From a virus: a stretch of 64,000 bases of DNA. Below the pieces are notes generated by a model. The model saw nothing but the letters and a program-made list of their open reading frames with translations, made no database searches and was not told the DNA's origin. Shown here in pieces: positions 6,841 through 15,044 of the stretch (position 1 is the stretch's first letter; each line of letters starts with the position of its first letter). A program made the translations under genes and the position numbers. The DNA is taken from the IMG/VR virus record IMGVR_UViG_3300033143_005075, positions 1 through 64,000 of that record; one strand, 5' to 3'.

Positions 6841-9033
6841 ATGGAGAGCGTAAGTAGGCTTGCAAAAGCAATATTAAGAGAGTTTGACTCGTCCCCAAAG
6901 ACGATTAACTCACTAACAAGATGCATTTCGAATGCTATGACAAGAACCGAACAACTCGGAGATAATGATGTCATGCTTAAAGAAATCGCCACTAAGGCCG
7001 GCAACAAGAAGACCACCATGAATGAGGTGCTCTTAGTTGCTAGTTCGATATCCAGATCCCGATTATCCAATGAAATAGAGAGCACTGATATCGTATGTGC
7101 TGCTGCTAAGATAGCTAAATACACAAGCAACCACTTATACAGCTACATTCTATCAGAGAGTGGAACAAGGGTAGCATCAAAGGTAGAAATGCCAGGGAAC
7201 ATGTGCCTGGACTCCCTAGAAGAACCAATAGTAGGTCGCTTACATGAAATCACACAACTAGCAGCATGCATAGCTAGAAAGAACAGAGTTCCATTTGTTA
7301 TTGGTAAAACTGGTGTCGGTAAGACCTCTGTTGTAAAAGGACTCGCACGACTACTTGCATTCAATGCTATTCCTCAATTAAACGGAATGGTACTCCTTGA
7401 TACAAGTAAGTATCTTCAACCACCAGTTGAGTTAGCTCAGGGACAAATGCAAATGATCCAACCTAACATACCGACTAACACAATTCAAGGCCTACAACTG
7501 CCTGGATCTGCAGAACAGTCCAGAGCAATAGGTGTGTTTGATGGTGCTGGTAAGCAACATGCTCAACAGATTAATACAATGCGTAAGCACAACAGAGTCC
7601 TTGTTACATGTGACGAAAGTGAATATTCGGCTATTGTGGATACATCCAAAGAGCTAAAGAAGAGTGCGGTGGTGATCCGTGTGTCTGAACCTTCTGATGA
7701 AGAGACAAAGAAAATCATGCATATCAAGGCTAAGAAGTTTGAGTATGATTTTAACTGTAAGATCGCTGATGATGTACTCGATTATGCAGTTGACGTATCA
7801 ACTAAGTTCCATAGTGAAGCAAGCCAACCAACAAAAACATTAACTCTGATGGAAATCACATGTGCAACCAAGAGAGTAAAGATTACAAAGGACTCAAGCT
7901 TTCTTGAGACTGATATCGAGAAGGAAATCCGGGACGGAAATATTCCCCTTCTGAAGAAGCTGATTGAAGCAAGTGGAAACGAGAGCCTAGCAAAAGCAAT
8001 GCTAGTTGCTGATACTGCTGACATTAATAGAGAGGAAGTCAGTGATACATTAAGAATTGTTGCTGATATCTCTCCGAATGTCCCACTTGCAGCAATTACT
8101 GCAGACTCTGTTAAATTACTGCAAATGTTGGAACCTTATGTGAAAGAGAAAGTTTATGGTCAAGATGATGCTATATCATCGATCTGTAAAGCCATCAAAA
8201 GAAAGAGTCTTGGCTTAAGTGATCCCCAAAGACCTGCAAGTTTCCTATTTGTGGGACCAACTGGTGTTGGAAAAACATGGCTTGCCACTCAGATTGCAGA
8301 GCTAATGTTTGGCAGCGATAAGTCACTGGTCAGATTCGATATGTCTGAATACATGGAAAGACACAGTGTAAGCAAACTGATTGGAGCACCTCCCGGATAT
8401 ATTGGCTTCGATAAGGGAGGACAGCTCACTAATAAGGTATATAATAGACCTCATTGTGTCTTACTACTTGATGAGATCGAGAAGGCACATCCAGATATCC
8501 TGAACGCTTTACTTCAAGTACTTGAAGATGGAAGACTAACCGATAGCAGAGATAGAGAGGTAACATTCAGACACTGTATCATTATTATGACCAGTAATCT
8601 AGGCACAAAGCGAAGCATTAAATATGGAATGGGTTTTGGTAAAAGCAAGGACGAATCATCCAAAGAAAAGGTCAGTGATGAAATCAAGGGGTTTATGAGC
8701 CCAGAGTTTATTAACAGACTTAATATGATCGTATACTTCAAATCTCTATCTGATAAACCTCTCAAGAGAATCCTACAATATCAACTAAACCATCTCGGAG
8801 AGTTTTCCTCATATAAGATCAGCATCAAGGATGGAGTTATTGATCATATGATGAAAAGAGTTAAGGATAACGAAAAGGTCGAACTCTATGGTGCTCGAGA
8901 GGTCAAGAGGATTATCGAAACTGAGGTTACAGACCAAATCGCGAATGAGATCATAAAAGAAGGACTACCAACGGGAACAACAGTATTCCTCAAGATAGAG
9001 AATGACAAGCTAGTAGCTAAAAAGGAGAAGTAG
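6841..9033 (+). CDS. ClpA/ClpB-type AAA+ unfoldase
   Basis: An ATP-dependent protein unfoldase of 730 residues with two AAA+ modules. Module 1 has Walker A G-K-T-G-V-G-K-T at about 155-162. Its Walker B region is weak, so it may be degenerate. Module 2 is textbook Clp/Hsp100: G-P-T-G-V-G-K-T at about 472-479, the pore segment G-A-P-P-G-Y-I-G-F, Walker B L-L-L-D-E-I-E-K-A-H and sensor T-S-N-L-G. After sensor 1 comes G-M-G-F-G-K (about 596), in the place where ClpA, ClpC and ClpX carry the hydrophobic loop that docks on ClpP. This raises the possibility of partnering with host ClpP. I start at ATG 6841 behind AAAGGAG because the earlier in-frame ATG at 6802 lies inside the terminator stem-loop. 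Confidence 0.85.
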   Translation: MESVSRLAKAILREFDSSPKTINSLTRCISNAMTRTEQLGDNDVMLKEIATKAGNKKTTMNEVLLVASSISRSRLSNEIESTDIVCAAAKIAKYTSNHLYSYILSESGTRVASKVEMPGNMCLDSLEEPIVGRLHEITQLAACIARKNRVPFVIGKTGVGKTSVVKGLARLLAFNAIPQLNGMVLLDTSKYLQPPVELAQGQMQMIQPNIPTNTIQGLQLPGSAEQSRAIGVFDGAGKQHAQQINTMRKHNRVLVTCDESEYSAIVDTSKELKKSAVVIRVSEPSDEETKKIMHIKAKKFEYDFNCKIADDVLDYAVDVSTKFHSEASQPTKTLTLMEITCATKRVKITKDSSFLETDIEKEIRDGNIPLLKKLIEASGNESLAKAMLVADTADINREEVSDTLRIVADISPNVPLAAITADSVKLLQMLEPYVKEKVYGQDDAISSICKAIKRKSLGLSDPQRPASFLFVGPTGVGKTWLATQIAELMFGSDKSLVRFDMSEYMERHSVSKLIGAPPGYIGFDKGGQLTNKVYNRPHCVLLLDEIEKAHPDILNALLQVLEDGRLTDSRDREVTFRHCIIIMTSNLGTKRSIKYGMGFGKSKDESSKEKVSDEIKGFMSPEFINRLNMIVYFKSLSDKPLKRILQYQLNHLGEFSSYKISIKDGVIDHMMKRVKDNEKVELYGAREVKRIIETEVTDQIANEIIKEGLPTGTTVFLKIENDKLVAKKEK

Positions 9034-9804
9034 ATGCCAGACGAAACAAAGAAAAACGATAGACATTCATTGGACAAAACGCTTGTTGACAATGTAGTAG
9101 AGGAAGCACATGCACTAGCAGAATGGATTGCTAACACTGTTTCACAATGGGTCGCAGATGAGAAGAGTATGACTGCTATTGTTTCTGATGGAATAAAGAA
9201 AGATTCCAAGCGGAAATCAAGTAACAATGAAGATGATATCGATAATGGTATCTTCTGTAAGATGGTAGGTAAGGTTATTAATGAGGAAGAGATGGAATGC
9301 AGGTTTTGTCCATTGTTTCTCAGAGGATTCCTCGCAAATAAAGACACAAAGAAAATTGCAACTATGGGAAACCACACTTCCCGCTTTCCCCGCAGTGGAC
9401 TATTAAGAGAGGGAAGAGCAGACATGTGTCTTGCAAACATGACGCTTCTATCGTATCTGTCAACAACACAAGAAACAACCGATAATGATGATGATGAATC
9501 AAAATCACCATCACCATCACGATCTGAGACGATACAGAATCAATTCTGGAAGTTGGTTTGTGTGATTAATCCATATCAATTATCGTTCCTCTTCGCTCTA
9601 AGAAACTACTTCGGCTTAGTTATTAAGAAAGATATGGAATCCAGACTAGAAGGAGAAATGTTTGATCCAAAAGGTGTTGATGAAGAAAGAAGGAAAGTTG
9701 GCCTCGATTCCCTGTTCGACCCAACTCCTGAGTGCTGTAAAGAAACAGCACCTAAGATATCTAAGGACATGCCTGCTCATCTTCCAGGGGACAGAAAAGA
9801 ATGA
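9034..9804 (+). CDS. Hypothetical acidic protein with two FDP motifs
   Basis: The product has 256 residues and starts immediately after the Clp stop. The N-terminal helical part is followed by a C-R-F-C pair (about residue 90), an Asp/Ser-rich disordered linker (about 148-165), a hydrophobic segment (L-S-F-L-F-A-L), and a C-terminal tail with two copies of the recurring peptide, G-E-M-F-D-P and D-S-L-F-D-P, about 21 residues apart. It has the features of an adaptor rather than an enzyme. Position after the unfoldase gene could hint at a partner role, which is only a guess. Confidence 0.65.
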   Translation: MPDETKKNDRHSLDKTLVDNVVEEAHALAEWIANTVSQWVADEKSMTAIVSDGIKKDSKRKSSNNEDDIDNGIFCKMVGKVINEEEMECRFCPLFLRGFLANKDTKKIATMGNHTSRFPRSGLLREGRADMCLANMTLLSYLSTTQETTDNDDDESKSPSPSRSETIQNQFWKLVCVINPYQLSFLFALRNYFGLVIKKDMESRLEGEMFDPKGVDEERRKVGLDSLFDPTPECCKETAPKISKDMPAHLPGDRKE

Positions 9805-10058
9805 TTAGTGTATCCCTGGTCTTAACAGGTATTACTGCAGGACTATTATATGTCTTCCCGAAGGCAAAGTTCGAAATCCTTCCAAGAAAGGTCAATGTAG
9901 TTCTAGAAGGTGGAATACTTGTAAATGCAATCTGCAGAAGAAAATATGGATCACAAGATGGCAACGAGGATAACATTATGTTTGATATCCTAGGAGCAAT
10001 AACATCAGCAGCAAGCACATTCGTTGTTGGATATCAACAAACAAGGATAGTACCATGA
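9801..10058 (+). CDS. Small membrane protein
   Basis: The product has 85 residues and a 4-base overlap with the preceding gene. An N-terminal hydrophobic segment (residues 2-20, ending V-F-P-K) and a second one near the C-terminus (A-I-T-S-A-A-S-T-F-V-V-G) suggest two membrane spans with a basic loop between. It overlaps the next start by 4 bases. No family recognised. Confidence 0.6.
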   Translation: MISVSLVLTGITAGLLYVFPKAKFEILPRKVNVVLEGGILVNAICRRKYGSQDGNEDNIMFDILGAITSAASTFVVGYQQTRIVP

Positions 10059-10858
10059 ACAAAGAAATCGATTGCCTAGTCCTAAATGTTCCAGGCAAGT
10101 GTGAAGCAAACTGTAGTTTCTGTTACCTTAAACGCAGATTCGGCGCAGACTGGGACAAGAATATAAGTATGGAAGATGAACTATCTTATACAGCAAACAT
10201 AATCCGAATGTACGTAAAAGAACATGGAACATTACTCTTATCTATTCCACATAACAGACAAGCAATAGACCTACTCGATCATCAGCTACAAATCCTAGAC
10301 AAACAGGTCGCAGATAAGCTTATAAAACTCGGAGTAATTGCACTATACAATACAGCAGCAGAATATGGAAACACATTAGCTACACTGATTAAGAACTGTG
10401 TGAACTTTGGCGACCTATTTCTATCAGTACAGTCTAGCGAAATGATAAGACTCCCAAAGATAACACTGGGCAAGATCTCGCCTACTGTTACTATAACTAT
10501 TAATCTAATTCTGGATGAACTAGTTACACTAGATATGATAACAGAAATGCAGAAAACACTAGAAAGCTCAGGCATTCAACTATCAGAGATTAATGTGACT
10601 ATTCCAATAGCTAAGGGAATAACAAATCCAGACACACTTGAAGCATCAATGGGTCTGCTTGGATCATCACTCGATACACTATGGAGAGTGAAGAATTTAC
10701 ATACATACGCATCACCCTGCATAAAAAGAGTACTCGCTCCCAAAGCAAGAGAGAGAAACATTCCTTGTTACGCAAAGCTCTGTAAGTATGCAGAAATAAC
10801 GCGCACAAAAGTACATAGAGAATGTCCATACGACATTGAACTGGAGTGTTCACAATAA
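10055..10858 (+). CDS. Radical SAM superfamily enzyme
   Basis: The product has 267 residues. Near the N-terminus G-K-C-E-A-N-C-S-F-C-Y contains the canonical C-x3-C-x2-C cluster that binds the 4Fe-4S centre and S-adenosylmethionine. The rest fits a (beta/alpha) barrel. The C-terminal 60 residues carry five further Cys (C-I-K, C-Y-A-K-L-C, E-C-P, L-E-C), enough for a second iron-sulfur cluster or a zinc site, as in SPASM/twitch-type enzymes. Substrate unknown: no neighbouring gene identifies a pathway, and no deazaguanine-synthesis partners are visible. It overlaps its neighbours on both sides by 1 to 4 bases. Confidence 0.8.
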   Translation: MNKEIDCLVLNVPGKCEANCSFCYLKRRFGADWDKNISMEDELSYTANIIRMYVKEHGTLLLSIPHNRQAIDLLDHQLQILDKQVADKLIKLGVIALYNTAAEYGNTLATLIKNCVNFGDLFLSVQSSEMIRLPKITLGKISPTVTITINLILDELVTLDMITEMQKTLESSGIQLSEINVTIPIAKGITNPDTLEASMGLLGSSLDTLWRVKNLHTYASPCIKRVLAPKARERNIPCYAKLCKYAEITRTKVHRECPYDIELECSQ

Positions 10859-11127
10859 TGGTCAAGACCATTGCGATTATTATATCAGCATTTGCTGTAC
10901 TTATCATTATTGTATATCCAATAATGAGAAGCTTGTATGAAATATTCCGACTTGCATTCCCATTGCGAAAACTCATACCTAGGAAGAACGATAACGACAA
11001 GGAGAAAGCAAGGAAAGCATCAGAAACTAGGAGGATCCTCTCTAGGAAGGTAGGATCCACAAGCTGCTGCTGGGAGGATGATAATGTTAGGAATAAGAAA
11101 AGCGATCGTCGAAGGAAACAAAGTTAA
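10858..11127 (+). CDS. Single-pass membrane protein with basic tail
   Basis: The product has 89 residues. ATG 10858 shares a base with the radical SAM stop (TAATG). Residues 4-24 form a hydrophobic helix rich in Ile and Val, followed by an amphipathic segment and a strongly basic tail of about 50 residues with a C-C pair. The tail probably lies in the cytoplasm and may bind nucleic acid or acidic lipids. Function unknown. Confidence 0.55.
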   Translation: MVKTIAIIISAFAVLIIIVYPIMRSLYEIFRLAFPLRKLIPRKNDNDKEKARKASETRRILSRKVGSTSCCWEDDNVRNKKSDRRRKQS

Positions 11128-11278
11128 AATACTTGCCGGTGTTGGAATCAGAATGTCACTCGAGATCCACAACGGAAAGATTAAGCGTACACTGAAAGGA
11201 CAACAGGGTAGTCCCAAGCTAAGAATCACAAAGGAGTTCGCACGACAGATCGAAAAGAAACTAATGTCAAAGGACTAA
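11084..11278 (+). CDS. Small basic beta-rich protein
   Basis: The product has 64 residues. A perfect GGGAGG sits six bases before ATG 11084 (another ATG at 11078 overlaps that site). It overlaps the end of the previous gene by 44 bases in another frame. The sequence alternates hydrophobic and basic residues (V-K-I-L-A-G-V-G-I) and ends in a charged helix. No family recognised. Confidence 0.55.
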   Translation: MLGIRKAIVEGNKVKILAGVGIRMSLEIHNGKIKRTLKGQQGSPKLRITKEFARQIEKKLMSKD

Positions 11279-11279
11279 C

Positions 11280-11729
11280 ATGAAAGATCCAAAATATAAG
11301 ATCTGTCCATTATCATTCGTAAAGTCTAGACCAACTCCAAATGATCCATCGTATGATACTCCCGTATTTACAACCTGTCACGAGGAACAATGCCAATGGT
11401 GGGATGGACACAACTGTTGTATTGTATCACTAACAAGTAGACTAACAGCCTTACCATCGATAGCACATGTTGGAGGCCTCCTCAAAGGTGAACTAGAAAG
11501 AGATGAAGCAGACAAAGAATGGCATGAATTGTTTATCCAGGGCAAAAAAATCCAGGCCATCAAAAAACATAGAGAATTCTATAATACTGGTCTGAAAGAA
11601 GCAAAAGATGCTGTCGAAGAATGGGCATACTCATGTGGATGGAGAACATGTCAATTCTGCTATGAAACATATAATATAAATGCAGGTACGGCAGACCATA
11701 TCTGTAAAGAGAATAGCAATTATACATAA
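11280..11729 (+). CDS. Cys-rich protein with ribosomal L7/L12 C-terminal-like segment
   Basis: The product has 149 residues. Cys residues are clustered at both ends (C-H-E-E-Q-C and G-H-N-C-C near residues 34-48, G-W-R-T-C-Q-F-C near 122-127, plus a late C), consistent with zinc binding. In the middle, residues about 87-107 read G-K-K-I-Q-A-I-K-K-H-R-E ... G-L-K-E-A-K-D-A-V-E. This matches the helix-turn-helix signature of the bL12 C-terminal domain (K-I-x-V-I-K-x-x-R-E ... G-L-K-E-A-K-x-x-V-E), the surface that contacts translation factors. Phages are known to encode bL12-like domains. Here it is embedded in a larger zinc protein, so a role in translation is inference. Confidence 0.65.
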   Translation: MKDPKYKICPLSFVKSRPTPNDPSYDTPVFTTCHEEQCQWWDGHNCCIVSLTSRLTALPSIAHVGGLLKGELERDEADKEWHELFIQGKKIQAIKKHREFYNTGLKEAKDAVEEWAYSCGWRTCQFCYETYNINAGTADHICKENSNYT

Positions 11730-11743
11730 TACTAGGAGGAAAT

Positions 11744-11941
11744 ATGTTTAACTGTGGAAGATGTGGACGAACAACTGATTTAGGAGAGAAAGGTTCTCTG
11801 ATCGTCACCGAGAAACGAGATAAGGAATATCAGCCTAAAGACAGGCATGGCAATCTCATCACCGATAGAAATGGTGCTTCTATTACCACTAAAGGATGGG
11901 AGATCGTGAAGGAGATCAGAGTATGCGAAAAATGCGCATAG
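11744..11941 (+). CDS. Small zinc-ribbon protein
   Basis: The product has 65 residues. N-terminal N-C-G-R-C-G and C-terminal V-C-E-K-C-A give two C-x2-C knuckles about 50 residues apart, the spacing of a zinc ribbon. The intervening loop is charged and contains D-R-H-G-N and D-R-N-G-A repeats. AGGAGG lies before the ATG. Function unknown. Confidence 0.65.
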   Translation: MFNCGRCGRTTDLGEKGSLIVTEKRDKEYQPKDRHGNLITDRNGASITTKGWEIVKEIRVCEKCA

Positions 11942-12138
11942 CATTCTGGAAGTGGAGACTCAAGATCGCATACTTAAACTATGTAGATCTTCAAGATGAA
12001 TATGACTGCGGAAACAAACTCTTGCATCATGTGTCAGGTACGCTTGCAGCACTAGCACTCAAAATCAATGTATTAATACGTAAACTTAAGACACTCGATC
12101 ATACATGTAAGCTCAAAGAGATCATATTCGATGCTTAA
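11923..12138 (+). CDS. Small helical protein
   Basis: The product has 71 residues. It begins within the last 19 bases of the zinc-ribbon gene, with GGAG nine bases upstream. It consists of two basic helices separated by D-E-Y-D-C-G. Two Cys are present. Its stop codon TAA lies inside a 28-base hairpin repeat. No family recognised. Confidence 0.5.
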   Translation: MRKMRIAFWKWRLKIAYLNYVDLQDEYDCGNKLLHHVSGTLAALALKINVLIRKLKTLDHTCKLKEIIFDA

Positions 12139-12161
12139 AGGGGGTCAAAACCTGTCCCCGC
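12134..12161 (+). repeat. 28-base GGGG/CCCC hairpin repeat, copy 1
   Basis: CTTAAAGGGG, then AAAACC in the loop, then TCCCCGC. It is identical at 23 of 28 positions to 23026-23053 and also sits over a gene end. The stem is GGGG with CCCC, extended by wobble pairs. An A-rich tract follows. Confidence 0.5.
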
Positions 12162-12184
12162 TAAAAAAGATTCGAGGAGAGACA

Positions 12185-12784
12185 ATGAACTGTTATTCAA
12201 GAGGCTCGATCCTAGCACCAATTATGATAGTCGGCGAAGGCCCTGGGAAAGATGAGATAGGTCATGTCCTAAAGAGTCCTGGCATGGAATCAGTATCAGT
12301 ACCAATACCATTTGCTGGCAAATCAGGACAGTTACTCCAGCAGATACTACAATGGGCTGGCATAGAGGAAGGCGATTATATCATGACAAATGTCGTGAAG
12401 TTCTTTCCCACTGATGACAGAGGAAGAACAAGACGTCCCACTGAGAAAGAAATCAGTGAGGATGCAGAAATCCTCATCCAAGAGATTCAGAAGATCAGAC
12501 CAAAGATGATTATATCTGTTGGTGCTACTGCTTACTGGGCACTAACCCAAAAGGAAAAGATTGGACTAGCCCAGGTCAGAATCGGAGAAGTCAATGGTAA
12601 AATTTCAACACTAACAGTTTCTGATGGATTTAATATTGATATCATGCCCATTTATCATCCAGCAGCAATACTAAGAGGTGATGCTGATCGCAAGAAGGAA
12701 TACAAGAAGGCAATAGCATCAGCATTTGTGAGAAATCTAGAATTGATAAGTAAAGCGGTCGAACGGCCGCTATTTATACGTTAG
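12185..12784 (+). CDS. Family 4-like uracil-DNA glycosylase
   Basis: This is a base-excision enzyme expected to remove uracil from DNA, 199 residues. The active-site motif G-E-G-P-G-K-D-E (about residues 16-23), P-F-A-G-K-S-G-Q-L-L, T-N-V-V-K-F, and the C-terminal Y-H-P-A-A-I-L-R (the H-P-A motif) are all in place for family 4/5 UDGs. The N-terminal C-x2-C that normally opens the iron-sulfur site in family 4 is missing (only Cys3 is present). The cluster may therefore be lost, or the enzyme belongs to a related branch. ATG 12185 behind GGAGAG is preferred over ATG 12131, which lies in the hairpin repeat. SSB follows at once. Confidence 0.8.
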   Translation: MNCYSRGSILAPIMIVGEGPGKDEIGHVLKSPGMESVSVPIPFAGKSGQLLQQILQWAGIEEGDYIMTNVVKFFPTDDRGRTRRPTEKEISEDAEILIQEIQKIRPKMIISVGATAYWALTQKEKIGLAQVRIGEVNGKISTLTVSDGFNIDIMPIYHPAAILRGDADRKKEYKKAIASAFVRNLELISKAVERPLFIR

Positions 12785-12794
12785 GAGGATTACA

Positions 12795-13217
12795 ATGATT
12801 AAGGTAACAGCTGAAGGTTACGTTACTGACAACGTGAGGATCAACGAAGCCGGTGATACTGGTCGCTTCGTGAACTTTGGTTTGTCCGTGCGGAGCCAGA
12901 AGCCCAAAGCAGAACGGAAGGATCGACAGTTTATTAATGTCGAGATCTTCGTTCGCAAAGATGGAAAGCTCGCCGACTACATCAAAGGTGGGAAGCGCAT
13001 CATGTTTGTAAATGGTGGGCTGTACTATGACGACGTCGAGAAGGAAGGAAAATCTACTCGATACTGGAAAGTTCGTGTCAATGCTAATGACATCACCCTG
13101 TTGGGCGATGGTCCTGCAAAGGGCAGTGGCGAAGCCAAACCAGCATCCGATGGCGCGAAGACAGAGCAGGCTGCACCTGCAAGTGACGAAAAAGGTGGGA
13201 GTGACTGGGACGGATAG
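12795..13217 (+). CDS. ssb: Single-stranded DNA-binding protein
   Basis: The product has 140 residues. An N-terminal OB fold (about residues 1-105: V-N-F-G-L-S-V, Q-F-I-N-V-E-I-F, G-G-K-R-I-M-F-V-N-G) is followed by a Gly/Ala/Ser/Glu-rich linker and an acidic tip ending G-S-D-W-D-G. The tip corresponds to the partner-recruiting tail of bacterial SSB (D-D-D-I-P-F) in character but not in sequence. It binds ssDNA at replication and recombination intermediates. Strong GGAGG before the ATG. Higher G+C content than the neighbours. Confidence 0.85.
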   Translation: MIKVTAEGYVTDNVRINEAGDTGRFVNFGLSVRSQKPKAERKDRQFINVEIFVRKDGKLADYIKGGKRIMFVNGGLYYDDVEKEGKSTRYWKVRVNANDITLLGDGPAKGSGEAKPASDGAKTEQAAPASDEKGGSDWDG

Positions 13218-13224
13218 TCCCAGT
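13204..13224 (+). other. Hairpin over the ssb stop codon
   Basis: A perfect 8-bp stem, ACTGGGAC (13204-13211) and GTCCCAGT (13217-13224), has loop GGATA containing part of the TAG stop. No T-run follows, so it is more likely an mRNA processing or stabilising element than a terminator. Directly downstream CTCCT-ACT-AGGAG can partly mask the Shine-Dalgarno site of the next gene. Confidence 0.5.
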
Positions 13225-13244
13225 TCTCCTACTAGGAGGACACG

Positions 13245-14924
13245 ATGGCTCTAAAGAAAGTCGACGAATTCCTACGGTTACTTGACGTAGGAGCACCGCT
13301 AATACATATCTCAGACAGGGATGTTCCAACCCTGCTAGCAGTAGTGGCGGGGCATAAAGCAAGGGGAGGTAACTCCGGAGGAACTTATTTCTTTGTGAAC
13401 GGAGCAGGATTATTCCTGTACGATCTTCCTCTAAGTGGTGGAGCACCTACAGTATCACAGGTAACGATTAAGTTATCCATGGGAAATCAACCAATCACAG
13501 ATGCAGAAACTCTGCTATCTTTGGTGATTGGAGTATCACCTCATGCACAGATACTAAGACCAGGAAGCAATGTATTCCTGTGCCTAATGGAAAGAGATTC
13601 ATTTGATAGATCACCTCCATTGGTAAGTATGTGTAAGTCACTGTATGTTGGTGCCGATAAGCTGTTCAAGCTAGCACCGCCTCTAGGTGGAAAGAAGAAA
13701 CAAGGAACTTCGACACAGCACTCCGAAGCAATGCAGGAGTACAAACCGAAATCACAGGTACCGACGAGCAGTACAATAATTCTGCTTGGTGAAACACTAG
13801 AACCACCTCCGCAGATAGCTTCACATTGCTTTGTCTTTGGAGCCATGAAGACCGAACTTCCATCGTGGATTACATCGGAGAAGAAGGACAAGAAGGGTAA
13901 CCTAATCTATCCGAAACAACTATGGGAACACCTTGGTGGTCTAATCCAGAATGAGTGTACCATGGTAGCAGCTGCTGCTCACAAAGGTGCTGATGATCTA
14001 GCAGGAAAGAAACGGATTGACGCAATGGTCCAGGCAGCAACGTGGATCAGAAGCGGTATCTTTAGAAGCAATGCAGTTGTGAAAGAACTCAGCGAGACCA
14101 TTCGCATGGAAGATGTTGGTGGATACGAAGTAGTAAAGAAGTTCATCAACAGACGCAAATCCATCGTTGAGAAATGGGAGAAAGCCAAAGCAAAGAATGT
14201 TCAGATGAAAGGAATATTCTTGGTTGGTATCCCAGGATCTGGTAAGACTATCTTACTAGAAGCAATGGGTAAAGAATGGGGTTTGCCTTCATATGAACTG
14301 AACCTGAACCTGGCACTCGGTCGATATGTCGGCGAGAGTGAGAGCAGGTTACAGGCTGGGTTTGACACCTTGAGGAAACTAGCACCTTGTTTCTGTCTCA
14401 TTGATGAGGTAGACAAGGTTCTTGCCGGGGTCGGTGAGGGGCAGACCGCAGGAAGCGATGTTCCACTGAGGATCTTTGGAATGCTCCTACGCGCAATGAA
14501 CGAGAGCAATGACATCATCTTTGGTGTCAGTGCGAACCGCGTGAAATCTTTACCCGGAGAGTTCATGAGGAAAGGAAGATTCGATAAGATGTTCTTCATG
14601 GATGTTCCAGGTCCAACTGAGAGAGCAGAAATCTTCGCAATCCACATGAAGAAACGAGGTGAAGATGCGCTTAAGCTTCCCAAGGAAGACAAGGAAAAGA
14701 TCATCAGCGAAATGGAGGACTTTACCGGCGCGGAAATCGAATCTATTGTGAATGAAGCAGTCGCAACCAGCGTAATTGAGGACGAAGAACTGAATACCAG
14801 CATGATTATGGCACAAATTCGTGAGTGTAAAGGGATTGACTACGACAAGAAAGAGATCGTTGACCTACGAAACTGGGCGAAGAAACATGCTGAATTCGCA
14901 TCAATCACGCGACAGAAAAGTTAA
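13245..14924 (+). CDS. Ycf46-like AAA+ ATPase
   Basis: The product has 559 residues. The N-terminal 290 residues are a family-specific domain of unknown role. The C-terminal AAA+ module has Walker A G-I-P-G-S-G-K-T (about 327-334), the pore-loop-like R-Y-V-G-E-S-E-S-R, Walker B C-L-I-D-E-V-D-K, sensor G-V-S-A-N-R and the arginine-finger region M-R-K-G-R-F-D-K. This is the Ycf46/FtsH-type branch found in plastids, cyanobacteria and phages. It is followed by DUF1257 (Ycf35) and DUF2997 genes, the same trio seen elsewhere, which supports the assignment. Molecular function is not known to me. Confidence 0.85.
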   Translation: MALKKVDEFLRLLDVGAPLIHISDRDVPTLLAVVAGHKARGGNSGGTYFFVNGAGLFLYDLPLSGGAPTVSQVTIKLSMGNQPITDAETLLSLVIGVSPHAQILRPGSNVFLCLMERDSFDRSPPLVSMCKSLYVGADKLFKLAPPLGGKKKQGTSTQHSEAMQEYKPKSQVPTSSTIILLGETLEPPPQIASHCFVFGAMKTELPSWITSEKKDKKGNLIYPKQLWEHLGGLIQNECTMVAAAAHKGADDLAGKKRIDAMVQAATWIRSGIFRSNAVVKELSETIRMEDVGGYEVVKKFINRRKSIVEKWEKAKAKNVQMKGIFLVGIPGSGKTILLEAMGKEWGLPSYELNLNLALGRYVGESESRLQAGFDTLRKLAPCFCLIDEVDKVLAGVGEGQTAGSDVPLRIFGMLLRAMNESNDIIFGVSANRVKSLPGEFMRKGRFDKMFFMDVPGPTERAEIFAIHMKKRGEDALKLPKEDKEKIISEMEDFTGAEIESIVNEAVATSVIEDEELNTSMIMAQIRECKGIDYDKKEIVDLRNWAKKHAEFASITRQKS

Positions 14925-14933
14925 ATAAAATGC

Positions 14934-14961
14934 TTGACAAAATCGATCAATAGTATATGTT
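14934..14961 (+). promoter_or_regulatory. Sigma-70-like promoter before the DUF1257 gene
   Basis: TTGACA (14934-14939) is followed by TATGTT (14956-14961) at a 16-base distance. It lies in the only gap between the Ycf46-like gene and the DUF1257 gene, about 80 bases upstream of the latter's start. Confidence 0.5.
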
Positions 14962-15044
14962 GGTACACATACAAACGATTGAGGAAAAGAGAGAAAGATA
15001 TCATCCCAGATGGAATGATAAAACTAAAGAGGAGGTATAATACA

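Noticed and set aside
14934-15044. Upstream extension of the DUF1257 gene
   Set aside because: The extension codes through the TTGACA promoter and has no ribosome site; TTG 15045 behind AGAGGAGG is better.
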